From: Cristatella mucedo
Taxonomy: Eukaryota > Bryozoa > Phylactolaemata > Cristatellidae
NCBI GenBank assembly: GCA_009760855.2
Contig: WPIO01000060.1
Coordinates: 1,167,501-1,231,500, forward strand
Direction: 5' to 3'
DNA: 64,000 nucleotides
Part shown: positions 8,641 through 17,169 of the stretch, piece after piece
Numbering within the stretch: position 1 is the stretch's first letter
Layout of the letters: each line of letters starts with the position of its first letter
The notes under the pieces: generated by a model
What the model saw: the letters and a program-made list of their open reading frames with translations, nothing else
The model's database searches: none
Told to the model about the DNA's origin: nothing
Program-made: the position numbers and the translations under genes

Positions 8641-9511
8641 TTTCCTTATATAATATTTCTATAATTTCTATAACAACGGCAATTTGTTCACGACCAAAAT
8701 CTAACAACTTCAAGTTTTGATCAGTAATTTTAGTAGTTATATCACTAATAACTTCAGTAAAAACATTGTGGTATTCAGGAGTATTTGGTTCATACACCAT
8801 TGTATCCCATGGATAAAAGTCAAATCCAAAACTTCTTAAAGCTTGAGTTTTGATTCCATTTATAAAACTTGTTCCAGGAGCAACTAGATTACAATTAACA
8901 AGAACAAGTTTTACGTCTGCAATACTTACCTGCTCTTCTGAATAGAACTTTTTGTTTGGAGTACAAACAGTGGGTATAATATTTGGATATGACTCTAAAA
9001 ACTTGCTATCTGCTGTATAAGCAGGTTTAGTAAATCCAAGCACTTTAGAAATAGATGATTTACTTGCAATAAAACTCCACCCAACAGGCATACTAATCCA
9101 TGAGTGTGCATTACCAGTATCAACACCAACTGTAAACTTATCAGTTGTAGACCCTGTTTGAGTAATACAATTATTAATCCTATCAACAATACCAGTGTTT
9201 AAGTCATCACTATCAACTGTATAAATTCCTGGTTCTATAGTTACAGTTTGTTCTGAACCACCCGCACTGCTATAAACAAAGGTATTATTAGCAGTAGTAA
9301 TATTTTTTATGGAATTGATTCCAACAAACTTCTTAAAACAAACTTTTAGGTTTTTGTTTCTCAATGGAATAGGAGTACTTATATGTAGACTAAGTGGATT
9401 AGAATTTCCAATAATATGGAACACATAACCTTCCTTACTTACTTGACTACTTTTTCTAATAACTTCAACATTCTTAAGTATGTCTTTTGCAATACCTAAA
9501 AGATCACTCAT
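8600..9511 (-). CDS. Penton-like (single jelly-roll) capsid protein
   Basis: A 303-residue protein with the features of the penton/minor capsid protein of Polinton-like elements: VTIEPGIYTVDSDDLN, SSISKVLGF, and a closing strand block SDITTKITDQNLKLLDFGRE. It would occupy the five-fold vertices of the capsid. The frame is intact. Its 3' end overlaps the next gene's start by 41 bases, and its last codons pass through that gene's promoter motif. An ATATATAG motif lies four bases before the ATG. Confidence 0.75.
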   Translation of the reverse strand: MSDLLGIAKDILKNVEVIRKSSQVSKEGYVFHIIGNSNPLSLHISTPIPLRNKNLKVCFKKFVGINSIKNITTANNTFVYSSAGGSEQTVTIEPGIYTVDSDDLNTGIVDRINNCITQTGSTTDKFTVGVDTGNAHSWISMPVGWSFIASKSSISKVLGFTKPAYTADSKFLESYPNIIPTVCTPNKKFYSEEQVSIADVKLVLVNCNLVAPGTSFINGIKTQALRSFGFDFYPWDTMVYEPNTPEYHNVFTEVISDITTKITDQNLKLLDFGREQIAVVIEIIEILYKENGYKINGNIFFRL

Positions 9512-9514
9512 TTT

Positions 9515-9522
9515 CTATATAT
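9515..9522 (-). promoter_or_regulatory. TATATAG motif before the penton-like gene
   Basis: ATATATAG followed by AAA and ATG on the minus strand. Confidence 0.6.
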
Positions 9523-10735
9523 TAAATAATAGATTATTTATTTTTGCAACGTAAGAATTTGGTGCTTTCCTAGATCTAGCTAAATAATCTACAGCAACAC
9601 TTATTGAATTTAAAACTCCTTTATTTCCAGCAGCAAGCTCTCTCAACCATAAATCAATCTTACTAAACACTTCTTTATCACTATTAACAAACATTGGAAC
9701 GATTTTTAATCCTTCTCTAGATTTAGTACTCAGTAAATTTATATAGTTAAGAATACTTTGTTGTTGTATACTTCTTTTTTCTATATTCTCTAATTCTTTT
9801 TTCATATTAGAAAGACTATCTAAAATATTATCTTTTGTAATTTTCTTTATATCTTCTTTCATTTTGGATGACATTCTTCCTGTATTAGGTCTAATGCTAA
9901 TTTCGTATAATTCATTTTTAATAACTCCAAGGTCTTCAATAATTGTAGGTAAAGTAGCTTCTATAGCGGTTGTAAATTGAGATGTGCTAGGTTCTATAAC
10001 ACTTCCATCAGGTTCTATACTAGGTTCTATACTAGGTTCTATACTAGGTTCTATAACACTTACAGATGGTAAAGCAGTTTTACTTTTTCTTCCTCTTTTC
10101 TTTGGGGTACTTATAGCGGGTTCTATAACACTTACAGTTGGTAAAGCAGTTTTTCTTCCTCTTTTCTTTGGAGTTGGTGGTTCTTCAACTTCTTTTATAG
10201 ATCCTTTATTAATCTTTGGAGTACCAGTAGATGGATTAACATTAAAACCTTCTGCCACTGTTTTTTGAGCACCATCAAGAATTTCTCTTATTTCTTGATT
10301 AGCTGCATGAGTCTTTGCTTGATTTATTCTGCTAATTGCTTTTTTATGTTCACCAGATTTAATATCAGCAATTGCTTTTTCCAAAACTAAAGAAACATCT
10401 TGAGGTTCTTTAGGTTTAGGCTGTATCGCCTTTTCAATTAGTTTATTAGTCTCAATTTGAATTGCAAGTTTAGGTCTCATTACTCTAAGTTTATTAAAAT
10501 CAACACCACCTGAATCATTTTTTGAATGCTCTAAAGCACGTTCATTTAGTTTCTGTTCTATCTGATCTCTATCAGCAATCTCAGCTTCTATTCTTGCCAT
10601 TTCTTGACCATTGTTAAGTATGGTTACAACATTTAACTTGTCCAAATTACTATATAAGTTTTTTAAATCAAGAGCTTCCTGAACACTATATTCATATTTT
10701 CTATTTTTATTTTGAAACAACTTTCCTTTAATCAT
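9515..10735 (-). CDS. AT-hook, repeat-containing core-like protein
   Basis: A 406-residue protein. The N-terminal half is helical and charged. The middle (about residues 183-250) holds two PKKRGRK AT-hook-like motifs, each followed by TALP.VSVIEP, and then tandem EPSI units. The C-terminal half is helical and coiled-coil-like. AT-hooks bind the minor groove of AT-rich DNA, which fits the base composition of this element, so a genome-condensing core protein is a reasonable inference. The DNA coding the EPSI repeat is a perfect 12-base repeat (about 10008-10052). The gene lies between the ATPase and penton-like genes and is intact. Confidence 0.65.
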   Translation of the reverse strand: MIKGKLFQNKNRKYEYSVQEALDLKNLYSNLDKLNVVTILNNGQEMARIEAEIADRDQIEQKLNERALEHSKNDSGGVDFNKLRVMRPKLAIQIETNKLIEKAIQPKPKEPQDVSLVLEKAIADIKSGEHKKAISRINQAKTHAANQEIREILDGAQKTVAEGFNVNPSTGTPKINKGSIKEVEEPPTPKKRGRKTALPTVSVIEPAISTPKKRGRKSKTALPSVSVIEPSIEPSIEPSIEPDGSVIEPSTSQFTTAIEATLPTIIEDLGVIKNELYEISIRPNTGRMSSKMKEDIKKITKDNILDSLSNMKKELENIEKRSIQQQSILNYINLLSTKSREGLKIVPMFVNSDKEVFSKIDLWLRELAAGNKGVLNSISVAVDYLARSRKAPNSYVAKINNLLFNI

Positions 10736-10765
10736 TCCTCTCCTATTAACTATTGAAAATAGTTA

Positions 10766-11415
10766 TTAGTTGTTTTCCTTCTTCATCAACAAACCAGAAT
10801 CTTCCTTTTCTTCAGTCTTAGATAGATCAATAACACAGTAAGCAAATTCTTCCCTTGTACAAGAATCAACCCAATCTTTAAATTGCTTTACATCTATATC
10901 ACCAACATATGAACGACGTATATATTCTATATCGTTATTGTTTTGTTTGAATATTATTATAAAGTTTACATTGTTTCTTATAGTTCTTTTAGGAACATTT
11001 GTAAATCCTTGAGAAAGGTAAAATATATTCATTTTTTATGCCTTCCTCTAGTAAAATAATCTGATATAGTACTTTGATCTTCGTTTATAACATCATCTAA
11101 CACAACAACATTTCTACATTTCTTATATGAATCAACATCTGGCATTTCATCTACTCCACCAACCCAAACTAATGCAGGGTTTTCTTTTGTCATACTTATA
11201 AATCCACGATACATTAGTTGATCTAAACTTGTTGCAATAATAGTACAAGCATCATACTTTAATTTTAATGAAAATATCCAATTCATTATTAATTGTGTCT
11301 TACCACACCCACTAGGACCTAAAACTAACGCTCTAATAGGTATTTTAGGTAATGGTTCTTCATGACCTGTAGCAGTATCCTGTCCAAAGTCATAAGGCTT
11401 AACTTTCAAAGACAT
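10766..11415 (-). CDS. Packaging ATPase (A32/FtsK-HerA type), frame broken
   Basis: The packaging ATPase pumps DNA into the capsid and is a hallmark of these elements. Walker A is GPSGCGKT (residues 33-40) and Walker B is NVVVLDDV (near residue 105). The first frame ends at 11029 just after DYFTRGRHKK. The C-terminal half, with NIFYLSQGF, KRTIRNNVNFIIIF, continues without a gap in another frame from 11032 to 10766; the switch is at a run of six A. Together the parts have normal family length (about 215 residues). The start has TAATATAGA just before the ATG and shares the divergent region with the zinc-ribbon gene at 11444. Confidence 0.88.
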
Positions 11416-11443
11416 TCTATATTAAAAAATTTTTAATTTGTAT
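11416..11443. promoter_or_regulatory. Divergent promoter region, ATPase / zinc-ribbon protein
   Basis: Only 28 AT-rich bases separate the minus ATG (11415) and plus ATG (11444). They contain a TAATATAGA motif facing the ATPase, a TTAAAAAATTTTTAA near-palindrome, and TGTATATGG facing the plus gene. Confidence 0.5.
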
Positions 11444-11780
11444 ATGGAGATTTATTGTATGAAGTGTAAAAATTCGACTGACACAATCCATGAGGAGTAT
11501 GTTGAGGTGGATAGCACAAAAGGAATGAGAGGAATGATAAAAAGGAATTTGTACAATTTGTAGAAAAAAGAAATCAAAGTTTGTTAAACTAAGAAGTACT
11601 CCTGTTCTACTTGCTGTTCCAGTTGCTGTTGGTGAAGGATCTTTATCACAAGGAAGAAGGATTGGAAGAAGTGTCGGTGAAGGATCTTTATCTCAAGGAA
11701 GAAGGATTGGAAGAGGAGTAAGTGAACAACAAATAATTGGTGAGATTAGGAGTGCAATAGACAAACTAAAAAAAAAGTAA
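11444..11780 (+). CDS. Zinc-ribbon (DUF5679-like) protein with Gly/Arg repeat, frame broken
   Basis: The N-terminus reads YCMKCKN, and in another frame from about 11550 GICTICRKKKSKFVK follows, so the two CxxC halves of a zinc ribbon are split by a frame change at an A-run. This pairing resembles the DUF5679 domain common in viruses of this group. Downstream are two tandem GEGSLSQGRRIGR units (about 11630-11710) and a helix ending in lysines at TAA 11778-11780. The next gene (protease) has no ATG and its frame is open back into this region. The two may therefore have been one longer protein, or the protease start is lost. Confidence 0.6.
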
Positions 11781-11791
11781 AATCATCAGCT

Positions 11792-12157
11792 TTGACAGAT
11801 GTAGAAATAAATAACTATATAAAAGAATTAGATAGAAACAACTTTAGAGGTGTCTTTGCAAGAGATGAACTGACAAAGCCTTTAGAGAATGAACGTCTTA
11901 TTTGTAACACTGGAAAGTCAGACCTTGCGATATATCACTGGGTTGCATTAAAGAAAGAAGGACCTAGGTGTTTTTACTTTGATTCTTTTGGAGCACCACC
12001 AATGCCAGAGGTAATACGTTACTTCGGTGATATACCATCTTTTCAAAAATTTTAATTGCAAAAGTTCAATCAGAAAGATTGTGGAAGAAGGTTTCTAATC
12101 TTCTTAAAACTAATGGAATTGACTGATTTTGGAACAACGATGGAATTATTGATTTGA
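11792..12157 (+). CDS. Adenain-type cysteine protease, in-frame stop, no ATG
   Basis: This is the virion maturation protease (Ulp1/adenain clan). LTDVEINNYIKELDR and FRGVFARDEL form the typical N-terminus. The catalytic His is in YHWVAL (about residue 49), and the acidic residue is in YFDSFGAPP (about residue 64). A TAA at 12053-12055 stops the frame, but the same frame goes on to FNQKDCGRR with the catalytic Cys (about residue 97) and ends at TGA 12155-12157. The stop therefore separates His and Asp from Cys and should abolish activity. The first codon of the open stretch is TTG; no ATG precedes it in frame. Confidence 0.82.
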
Positions 12158-12177
12158 TTTAAACAAATTATTTACCC

Positions 12178-12184
12178 TTTATAG
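12178..12184 (+). promoter_or_regulatory. TTTATAG start-proximal motif
   Basis: TTTATAG ends two bases before the ATG at 12187. Confidence 0.5.
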
Positions 12185-12186
12185 AA

Positions 12187-12684
12187 ATGGAAATCCAAAA
12201 TAAGAAATTCGTAGTTCTTGAAAACGCTTCAGTCATAATACCAAAAGGAAAACCAGCTCGAGTTCACATTGAAGAGAGGACTTCAAAAGATTCTAAACAA
12301 TATTACAACATGTGGTTATACATCACTGAAGACATAATGCCATCTATTAAAGACATTGCAGAAAGGTCTAGTAAGAAACTTGATTTCAAGGGATATGACT
12401 TGAGTAAAAGGTCTACAATTGGAGTTAGAATTGATTTTGGTATCAAGCCAAGTATATTCTTTGATCAAAAAAATAAACAGTTGAAGTTCAGTTCTATTGC
12501 TGATGTAGTTCATAAATTTGGAAGTGACTTTTCTATTGCTGGAATTCTCGATGGTAGTTATGTTACTAAAGACTCTTACAACTCTGAAGAAAGACTTAAT
12601 ATTAGATTGAAGCTTGATCAAGTTAAAGTCTACGACTCAGTAAAACGAGGAGAGTTCAATCCTGCTGATTTATTAGATTATTAA
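12187..12684 (+). CDS. Unknown 165-residue conserved-looking protein
   Basis: An intact frame coding a mixed alpha/beta protein with many alternating hydrophobic strands (KFVVLENASVIIPKG, QYYNMWLYITEDI, RLNIRLKLDQVKVYD). No catalytic motif, cysteine cluster or membrane segment is seen. The strand-rich plan could suit an OB-fold, nucleic-acid-binding protein, but nothing proves this. The start is supported by TTTATAGAAATG. It is convergent with fibre B. Confidence 0.65.
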   Translation: MEIQNKKFVVLENASVIIPKGKPARVHIEERTSKDSKQYYNMWLYITEDIMPSIKDIAERSSKKLDFKGYDLSKRSTIGVRIDFGIKPSIFFDQKNKQLKFSSIADVVHKFGSDFSIAGILDGSYVTKDSYNSEERLNIRLKLDQVKVYDSVKRGEFNPADLLDY

Positions 12685-12737
12685 AAAAAATAAAAAACAA
12701 AAATAAAAATTAGTTACGTTAGTTAATTTTTTTTATA

Positions 12738-13717
12738 TCACTGTATTCTAAATTTTTTAACTAAACTAATCTCAACAACATCTAAAGGACTAGGTTTTCT
12801 AAATCCTGCGTAACTTAGTACAGGATAACTAAGATCGAATGTTATTACTTTTTTATTACTTTCTTCAACGATAGCAAGGTTTTTTATAGAATTACTTAAA
12901 GTCAGCATATAATCGCCTTCAACACCATAATAAGGTATATTAAATAAATTAGAAGGAAGAAAGTTGGGTGAATAGAATTTATGGTAGCAATTAGTAATTA
13001 TATTATCGTATTCTTCAGACAACTTTTCTACTGTTACTGATATTGTTGACGTAATAGTTCTGTAAGGTATTCTAGTTGCATTATCATCTTTTAGAACAAA
13101 TGAATTATTTTCAGCTGTTCTTTCATAAACATTGTAGTAAGTATCATCATTAACAATGTTAGTATTTTCATTATTTATTCTATTGATATCTCTTATTTTT
13201 AGTGTTATCTTTGAGTATAGTGGCTTTTTAAGTTAATGTCAGATAGTTTTACTAAGGTTGCGCCAGTAGTGTTGTTAGATAAGTAAATAACACTTTTTGT
13301 TCCTATTTGTCCTTCTACTAATAATGATTCATGATTAAAAATTATATCTATTCTTAGAAATGATGTATAAGCTCTTTCTCTTGTGTATGAACAGTCAGTT
13401 GTGTTATTAGCAGTTAATCTATCTACTTCTAGAGTTCCATCTATTACTTGTCCTCCTTCTGTTCCAACCTTCGTATCAAGATACTGCTTTGTAGATAAAT
13501 CGTTTCCAGTCTCTGGATAACGCACATTTACATATTTTTTTGACTTAGCAGATAAATCTCCTCTTACAATGTCATCAGAGTCTTTTCTAATATAATTATT
13601 ATCTGAAAAGGTTTTACTTACAGCGTCTAATTCACTAATAGTAGAACCAACATTTGCTATTCTATTTTTACCAAGATTTAGAGTTCCATTCATTTCTAAT
13701 AATCTTCTGCTAAGCAT
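12738..13717 (-). CDS. Fibre-like protein B, frame broken
   Basis: The first frame (13717-13205) starts MLSRRLLEMNGTLNLGKNR and carries stalk repeats (NLGKNRIANVGSTISELDAVSKTF, DLSTKQYLDTKV). Near 13230, at a run of A, the protein-like sequence changes frame and continues to 12738, adding a beta-rich C-terminal region of about 150 residues that would be the head. The second frame has no ATG until well inside. A TATATAG motif lies 17-24 bases before the ATG, inside the end of fibre C, whose stop codon is only two bases upstream of this start. Confidence 0.65.
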
Positions 13718-13719
13718 TC

Positions 13720-14591
13720 TTACGTTGTCGCTATATAAACAAAGATAGTTAATTCTTTATCAAATAAGTTTGAACCAGATATGAAAGTTGAGGATTGGAC
13801 AAGTTTTTTATTTGCATCAAGTACATAACCACCGTATAACTGGTCTTGTAATGGTACTAATTTTTCTGGAAGGGGTTTGTAGTATACCTTTTTTCCAGGT
13901 GTATATTCATATAACGTTGTAACAACAAATAATCCTCTTGGTGTGATGGTATCTGTTTAAGTGGAGATCCAACGACCGTTAATTGTTTTCCATATAATTC
14001 TGTTGTTAAAGACCCATCTACTGTTGCTCTAAAACGTATTATAATAATATTTCCGTCTGATATTCTATTTAGATAGCTAAAGTTTACACCATCAGTAGGA
14101 TTAATAGGGTCGTTTTCTAAAATGATAGAGTATCCATTCATATCTAAATTTCCATTAAGAGTCCCACCTTGTAAGTTTAAGGAAGTTAGAGTCCATATAC
14201 GATTTATTTGGAATATCATTATCACAATTAGGAGGCCCTACAACAGATACATTTCCATTTACGGTTAGTGTTCCGTTGATAGTTCCATCAGTCTTTGATA
14301 AATTTTCTATCTGCATAGTCTTTAGTTGCAGCATCACTTGGGTTTACAGGATTTGCTAGTTCTATCAACTTATAATTTTTCATATCAATATCTCCATCAG
14401 CAGTAGTTCCTCTTGATACTTTTGCAACGAAATTGGTATCTATATACTTTCTATTTACAGCATCTCCAAGATCAACAGGATCACCTAAATCCTTTATCAA
14501 ATTTCCATTCATACTTAAACTACCTGTAATACATCACCACTTTTTTAATGTAATTTGTTATACCAATTCCTCTTCTTTTAGGTCTAAACAT
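13720..14591 (-). CDS. Fibre-like protein C, several frame breaks
   Basis: The likely start is ATG 14591 (MFRPKRRGIG), just behind a GTATAGAA motif and two bases from the end of fibre D. The coding signal then moves among frames: 14512-14288 (MNGNLIKDLGDPVDLGDAV, IELANPVNPSDAATKDYAD), 14337-14155 (TINGTLTVNGNVSV) and 14225-13857 (NLQGGTLNGNLDMNGYSII, NDPINPTDGVN). The last part to TAA 13720-13722 is again in another frame and contains the head-like GGYVLDANKKLV. At least four breaks make this the most damaged fibre gene. Confidence 0.6.
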
Positions 14592-14593
14592 TT

Positions 14594-15458
14594 CTATACA
14601 ATCGTAAAAAGAAAATCAATGTAAGTTATTCCACTTGCAACAGTAAATTTATCTATAGCATATCTACACGTTCCATCAGCGTTAATTATTAAAACTAGAG
14701 TACCACTAACTCCATAAATATCATCAGTAGATAACTCTACGTAAGACTTTGTTTTGTCGGTTGCAAACATAATACCACTTACCATTTTAAAGTTGGGTAG
14801 TACACCGGGAAAGAATGTTTTAAGATTAATCATGTACGCAATAACATCTCCAGTGGTTGCTACAATAGGCTCATCACTTGGTGTGAGTTGTTGCGATTGA
14901 AATTTATCTCCTGTACTACCATTAGCTGTAATACTTAAACCAAGCATATCAAGATAAAATATAGATGCATAAGTACCAGAGCCTGCTCCAAAATACCTAA
15001 ACGATATTTGTTTATTATTATCTACATATTGTTTTGTCACAGTATCAGAGTCTTTTAAGTTAGTAATATTCTTATTTCCCATATTCATACTTGGAGTTGC
15101 TTTACCTTGAAACACGTGTCATATTTTTTAAGAGTCCATAGTTAATCACTTTATAAGGTCTTAAATCACTGTATACAGTTCCATCAGCAGAGTTTCCTGA
15201 TATACCAAAAATATTCTTACAATTCAACTGTGACATCATCTTTCCATTAGTCTTTGAAAGGAACCCTGACATACTTGAAACGGTTGCTAAGTCGCCTATA
15301 ACATTTGTAGCAACACTTCCTCCAAAGTTTGAACTAAAACCATAGCTCAAATTTATTGCATCACCTGCATTAATAGGGTATGCTAAGTTGGTTACTCTAT
15401 TTCCGTTAGCGTTAAGATCACTGTAAATAGAACCATTAATCTTTCTAACTTTTTCCAT
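14594..15458 (-). CDS. Fibre-like protein D, one frame break
   Basis: The first frame (15458-15102) starts MEKVRKINGSIYSDLNANGN and has stalk repeats (RVTNLAYPINAGDAINLS). From about 15110 the sequence continues in another frame (SMNMGNKNITNLKDSDTVTK), followed by a globular-looking region of about 140 residues, rich in Thr, Gly and aromatic residues, that ends DFLFTIV at 14594. The last region would be the receptor-binding head. Its start faces the plus-strand gene at 15472 across 13 bases. It shares stalks but not head sequence with fibres A to C. Confidence 0.65.
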
Positions 15459-15471
15459 TTACTTATAATAT
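15459..15471. promoter_or_regulatory. Divergent promoter, fibre D / hydrophobic protein
   Basis: Thirteen bases (TTACTTATAATAT) lie between two opposite ATGs. The sequence is a looser form of the TATATAG motif in both directions. Confidence 0.4.
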
Positions 15472-16137
15472 ATGAAGAATAAAAAAGGAAAAGGTGTTGA
15501 TAGTATAAAAGAAGGAGTAGATACAACTAAGGAAGTGGTTTCAGGTATTACAACAGCAACAGAAGTAGGTTCGAAAGCAGTTATAAAAATAGTACCTAAA
15601 GTTGCTATGAAGCCGTCCTTACAGGCCTCAAACAAGATCGCAAAGATCGTTCCGAAGGTATTACAAACGTTTAAAGTTATTGGAACAGCCACAAAAGCTC
15701 TAGGGGCATTTCTATCAGGAGTAACAGGAATAGTAGATCTTGGTTTGTTTATAAAAGAAATTGTTGATGATATATCTTCTGGAAAGTATGGACAAGTCTT
15801 CTGGAAAACAATGTCAGATAAAAAAGAAGGACTCTCAAAGATGGTTGCAAGTTTGGAAGTAGGTTTCTACATTAATGAGATATTATTAGAAGCTGAAAAA
15901 GCAAACAGTGATTGGTATTTAGATCCTAGTAAGTTTTTATCTGATACTTTTGGAGAAAAAGTTTCTTGGGATGCAACTCAACTTGATCCAATAGCTTGGA
16001 AAAAGAACTTCCTTGAAATGAGAGGAGGCTTTTTACCTGCTATTCCAGCTATTATTGCTAGCATAGCAAGTGTAATATGAACAGTTGGTTTAGCAGTTTC
16101 AATCGCTGTAGCTGTTGCAGGATTGATAAAAAAATAG
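15472..16137 (+). CDS. Hydrophobic, Lys-rich virion-type protein with in-frame stop
   Basis: The N-terminus is basic, followed by small-residue helices (residues about 20-85) and a soluble middle region. Near residue 183 is MRGGFLPAIPAIIASIASV, a strongly hydrophobic amphipathic segment. TGA at 16078-16080 stops the frame (202 residues), but the same frame continues with another hydrophobic segment (TVGLAVSIAVAVAGLIKK) to TAG 16135-16137. Glycine-glycine-hydrophobic peptides like this are typical of membrane-active or protease-processed minor capsid proteins, so a role in membrane penetration is possible. No firm family assignment. Confidence 0.6.
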
Positions 16138-16192
16138 TAGATTAAATAATATATAATGCTAGAGCACCTAAATAAATACTCACGAAGAGAGA

Positions 16193-16568
16193 ATGAGTGC
16201 TTTGTCACTTCAAAAAGAAAGATTAAATAATGCTATTTTAGACTTGAAAAACATGATAGAACTACTTGAAAAAAGGGTTGATATAGATCTAAGTGATAAA
16301 GTACAGAATCCAGAAGTCAAAAACAGATTAACTTATCTTAATAAGGGAAGAGAGCTTGTAGAGAAAGGAGGTGTTAATTATAGTGAAGATTTAAAACGAG
16401 ACATAAAAAATTAGAAGCTTCTAATGTTGGTGGTCGTAAAACATGTGACTATAAAGCTGAGAGTGAATGCTATTGAGTAATATTTTTGCACAAGGTAAGA
16501 GTAAAGAAGAAATATATAACGAAATGATTAAACTTAGAGATGATCTCAAACGAAGATGTAAAAACTAA
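16193..16568 (+). CDS. Coiled-coil protein, frame broken
   Basis: The first frame (16193-16414) codes a helical protein (LNNAILDLKNMIELLEKR) with heptad-like spacing. Protein-like sequence continues in two other frames: a short stretch with two Cys (KTCDYKAESEC) and then GKSKEEIYNEMIKLRDDL, ending at TAA 16566-16568. Two frame breaks are implied. No TATATAG motif directly precedes the ATG. The end touches the convergent HNH gene. Function unknown. Confidence 0.5.
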
Positions 16569-17122
16569 TAGTCGGTGTGACGAACTATTTTATTATCTTC
16601 TGTTAAAGTATAAGTAAAATTAAGTTTTGCAAATTGGAGATGTAAACGTATGGCTTCCATGTCCCTAGCAACGGCTGCTTCCTCGATATCGTCAAATAAA
16701 CCAATATAATAAGAAACTTTATTTACTTCTACTCGTGACATCCACTTTTTTGAACGTTCACTCCAACACACGCCAATAAAGCCAGAAGTATTATTTTTGA
16801 GTTTTCTTTTATTTCTTTGATTTTCACCACAAGTAGCTTCACGTAAGTTATTAAGCAAATTATTTAGTTTATCATTATTAATGTGATCAATCTCATCCAA
16901 AGGTAGTTTACCAGTTACAATCAACCACGCTAATCTATGAGCAAGGTACGATTTTCCATCAATTTTTATTTGTCTATAACCACCAACTGTTATCACTCCA
17001 GCTTCTTCTCCTCTAGAAATACGCCCACGACTTTCATTCCACACAAACTTACCTGTAAAAGCATTGTAAGATAATAATTCATTGACACGTTCTCTCAAAG
17101 CAGTAACTTCATCTTGATCCAT
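16565..17122 (-). CDS. HNH endonuclease with AP2-like DNA-binding domain
   Basis: A free-standing homing-type nuclease of phage and large-virus type. The N-terminal LLSYNAFTGKFVW module is followed by AHRLAWLIVTGKLP, the HNH core (EIDHINNDKLNNLLNNLREA, then ENQRNK), and a C-terminal AP2-like domain (SGFIGVCWSERSKKWMSRVE, YYIGLFDDIEEAAVARD). The 185-residue frame is intact, unlike many of its neighbours. It sits between two plus-strand genes and does not interrupt either. Its promoter region lacks the standard TATATAG motif. Together this suggests a selfish mobile gene that arrived separately. Confidence 0.88.
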   Translation of the reverse strand: MDQDEVTALRERVNELLSYNAFTGKFVWNESRGRISRGEEAGVITVGGYRQIKIDGKSYLAHRLAWLIVTGKLPLDEIDHINNDKLNNLLNNLREATCGENQRNKRKLKNNTSGFIGVCWSERSKKWMSRVEVNKVSYYIGLFDDIEEAAVARDMEAIRLHLQFAKLNFTYTLTEDNKIVRHTDY

Positions 17123-17160
17123 TTATACATAGTTTTATAAATGTTTAATATAATTTTAGT

Positions 17161-17168
17161 TTATATAG
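17161..17168 (+). promoter_or_regulatory. TTATATAG start-proximal motif
   Basis: TTATATAG with one A before the ATG at 17170. Confidence 0.6.
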
Positions 17169-17169
17169 A

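Noticed and set aside
10766-11415. Programmed frameshift in the ATPase
   Set aside because: The switch at an A-run resembles slippage sites, but similar breaks in many unrelated genes of the same element point to error or decay.
974-16137. Variant genetic code (UAA/UGA as sense codons) in the element
   Set aside because: Most genes end in UAA next to the following promoter motif, and UGG codes Trp; frame changes at A-runs also occur, so decay or sequence error explains the stops better.
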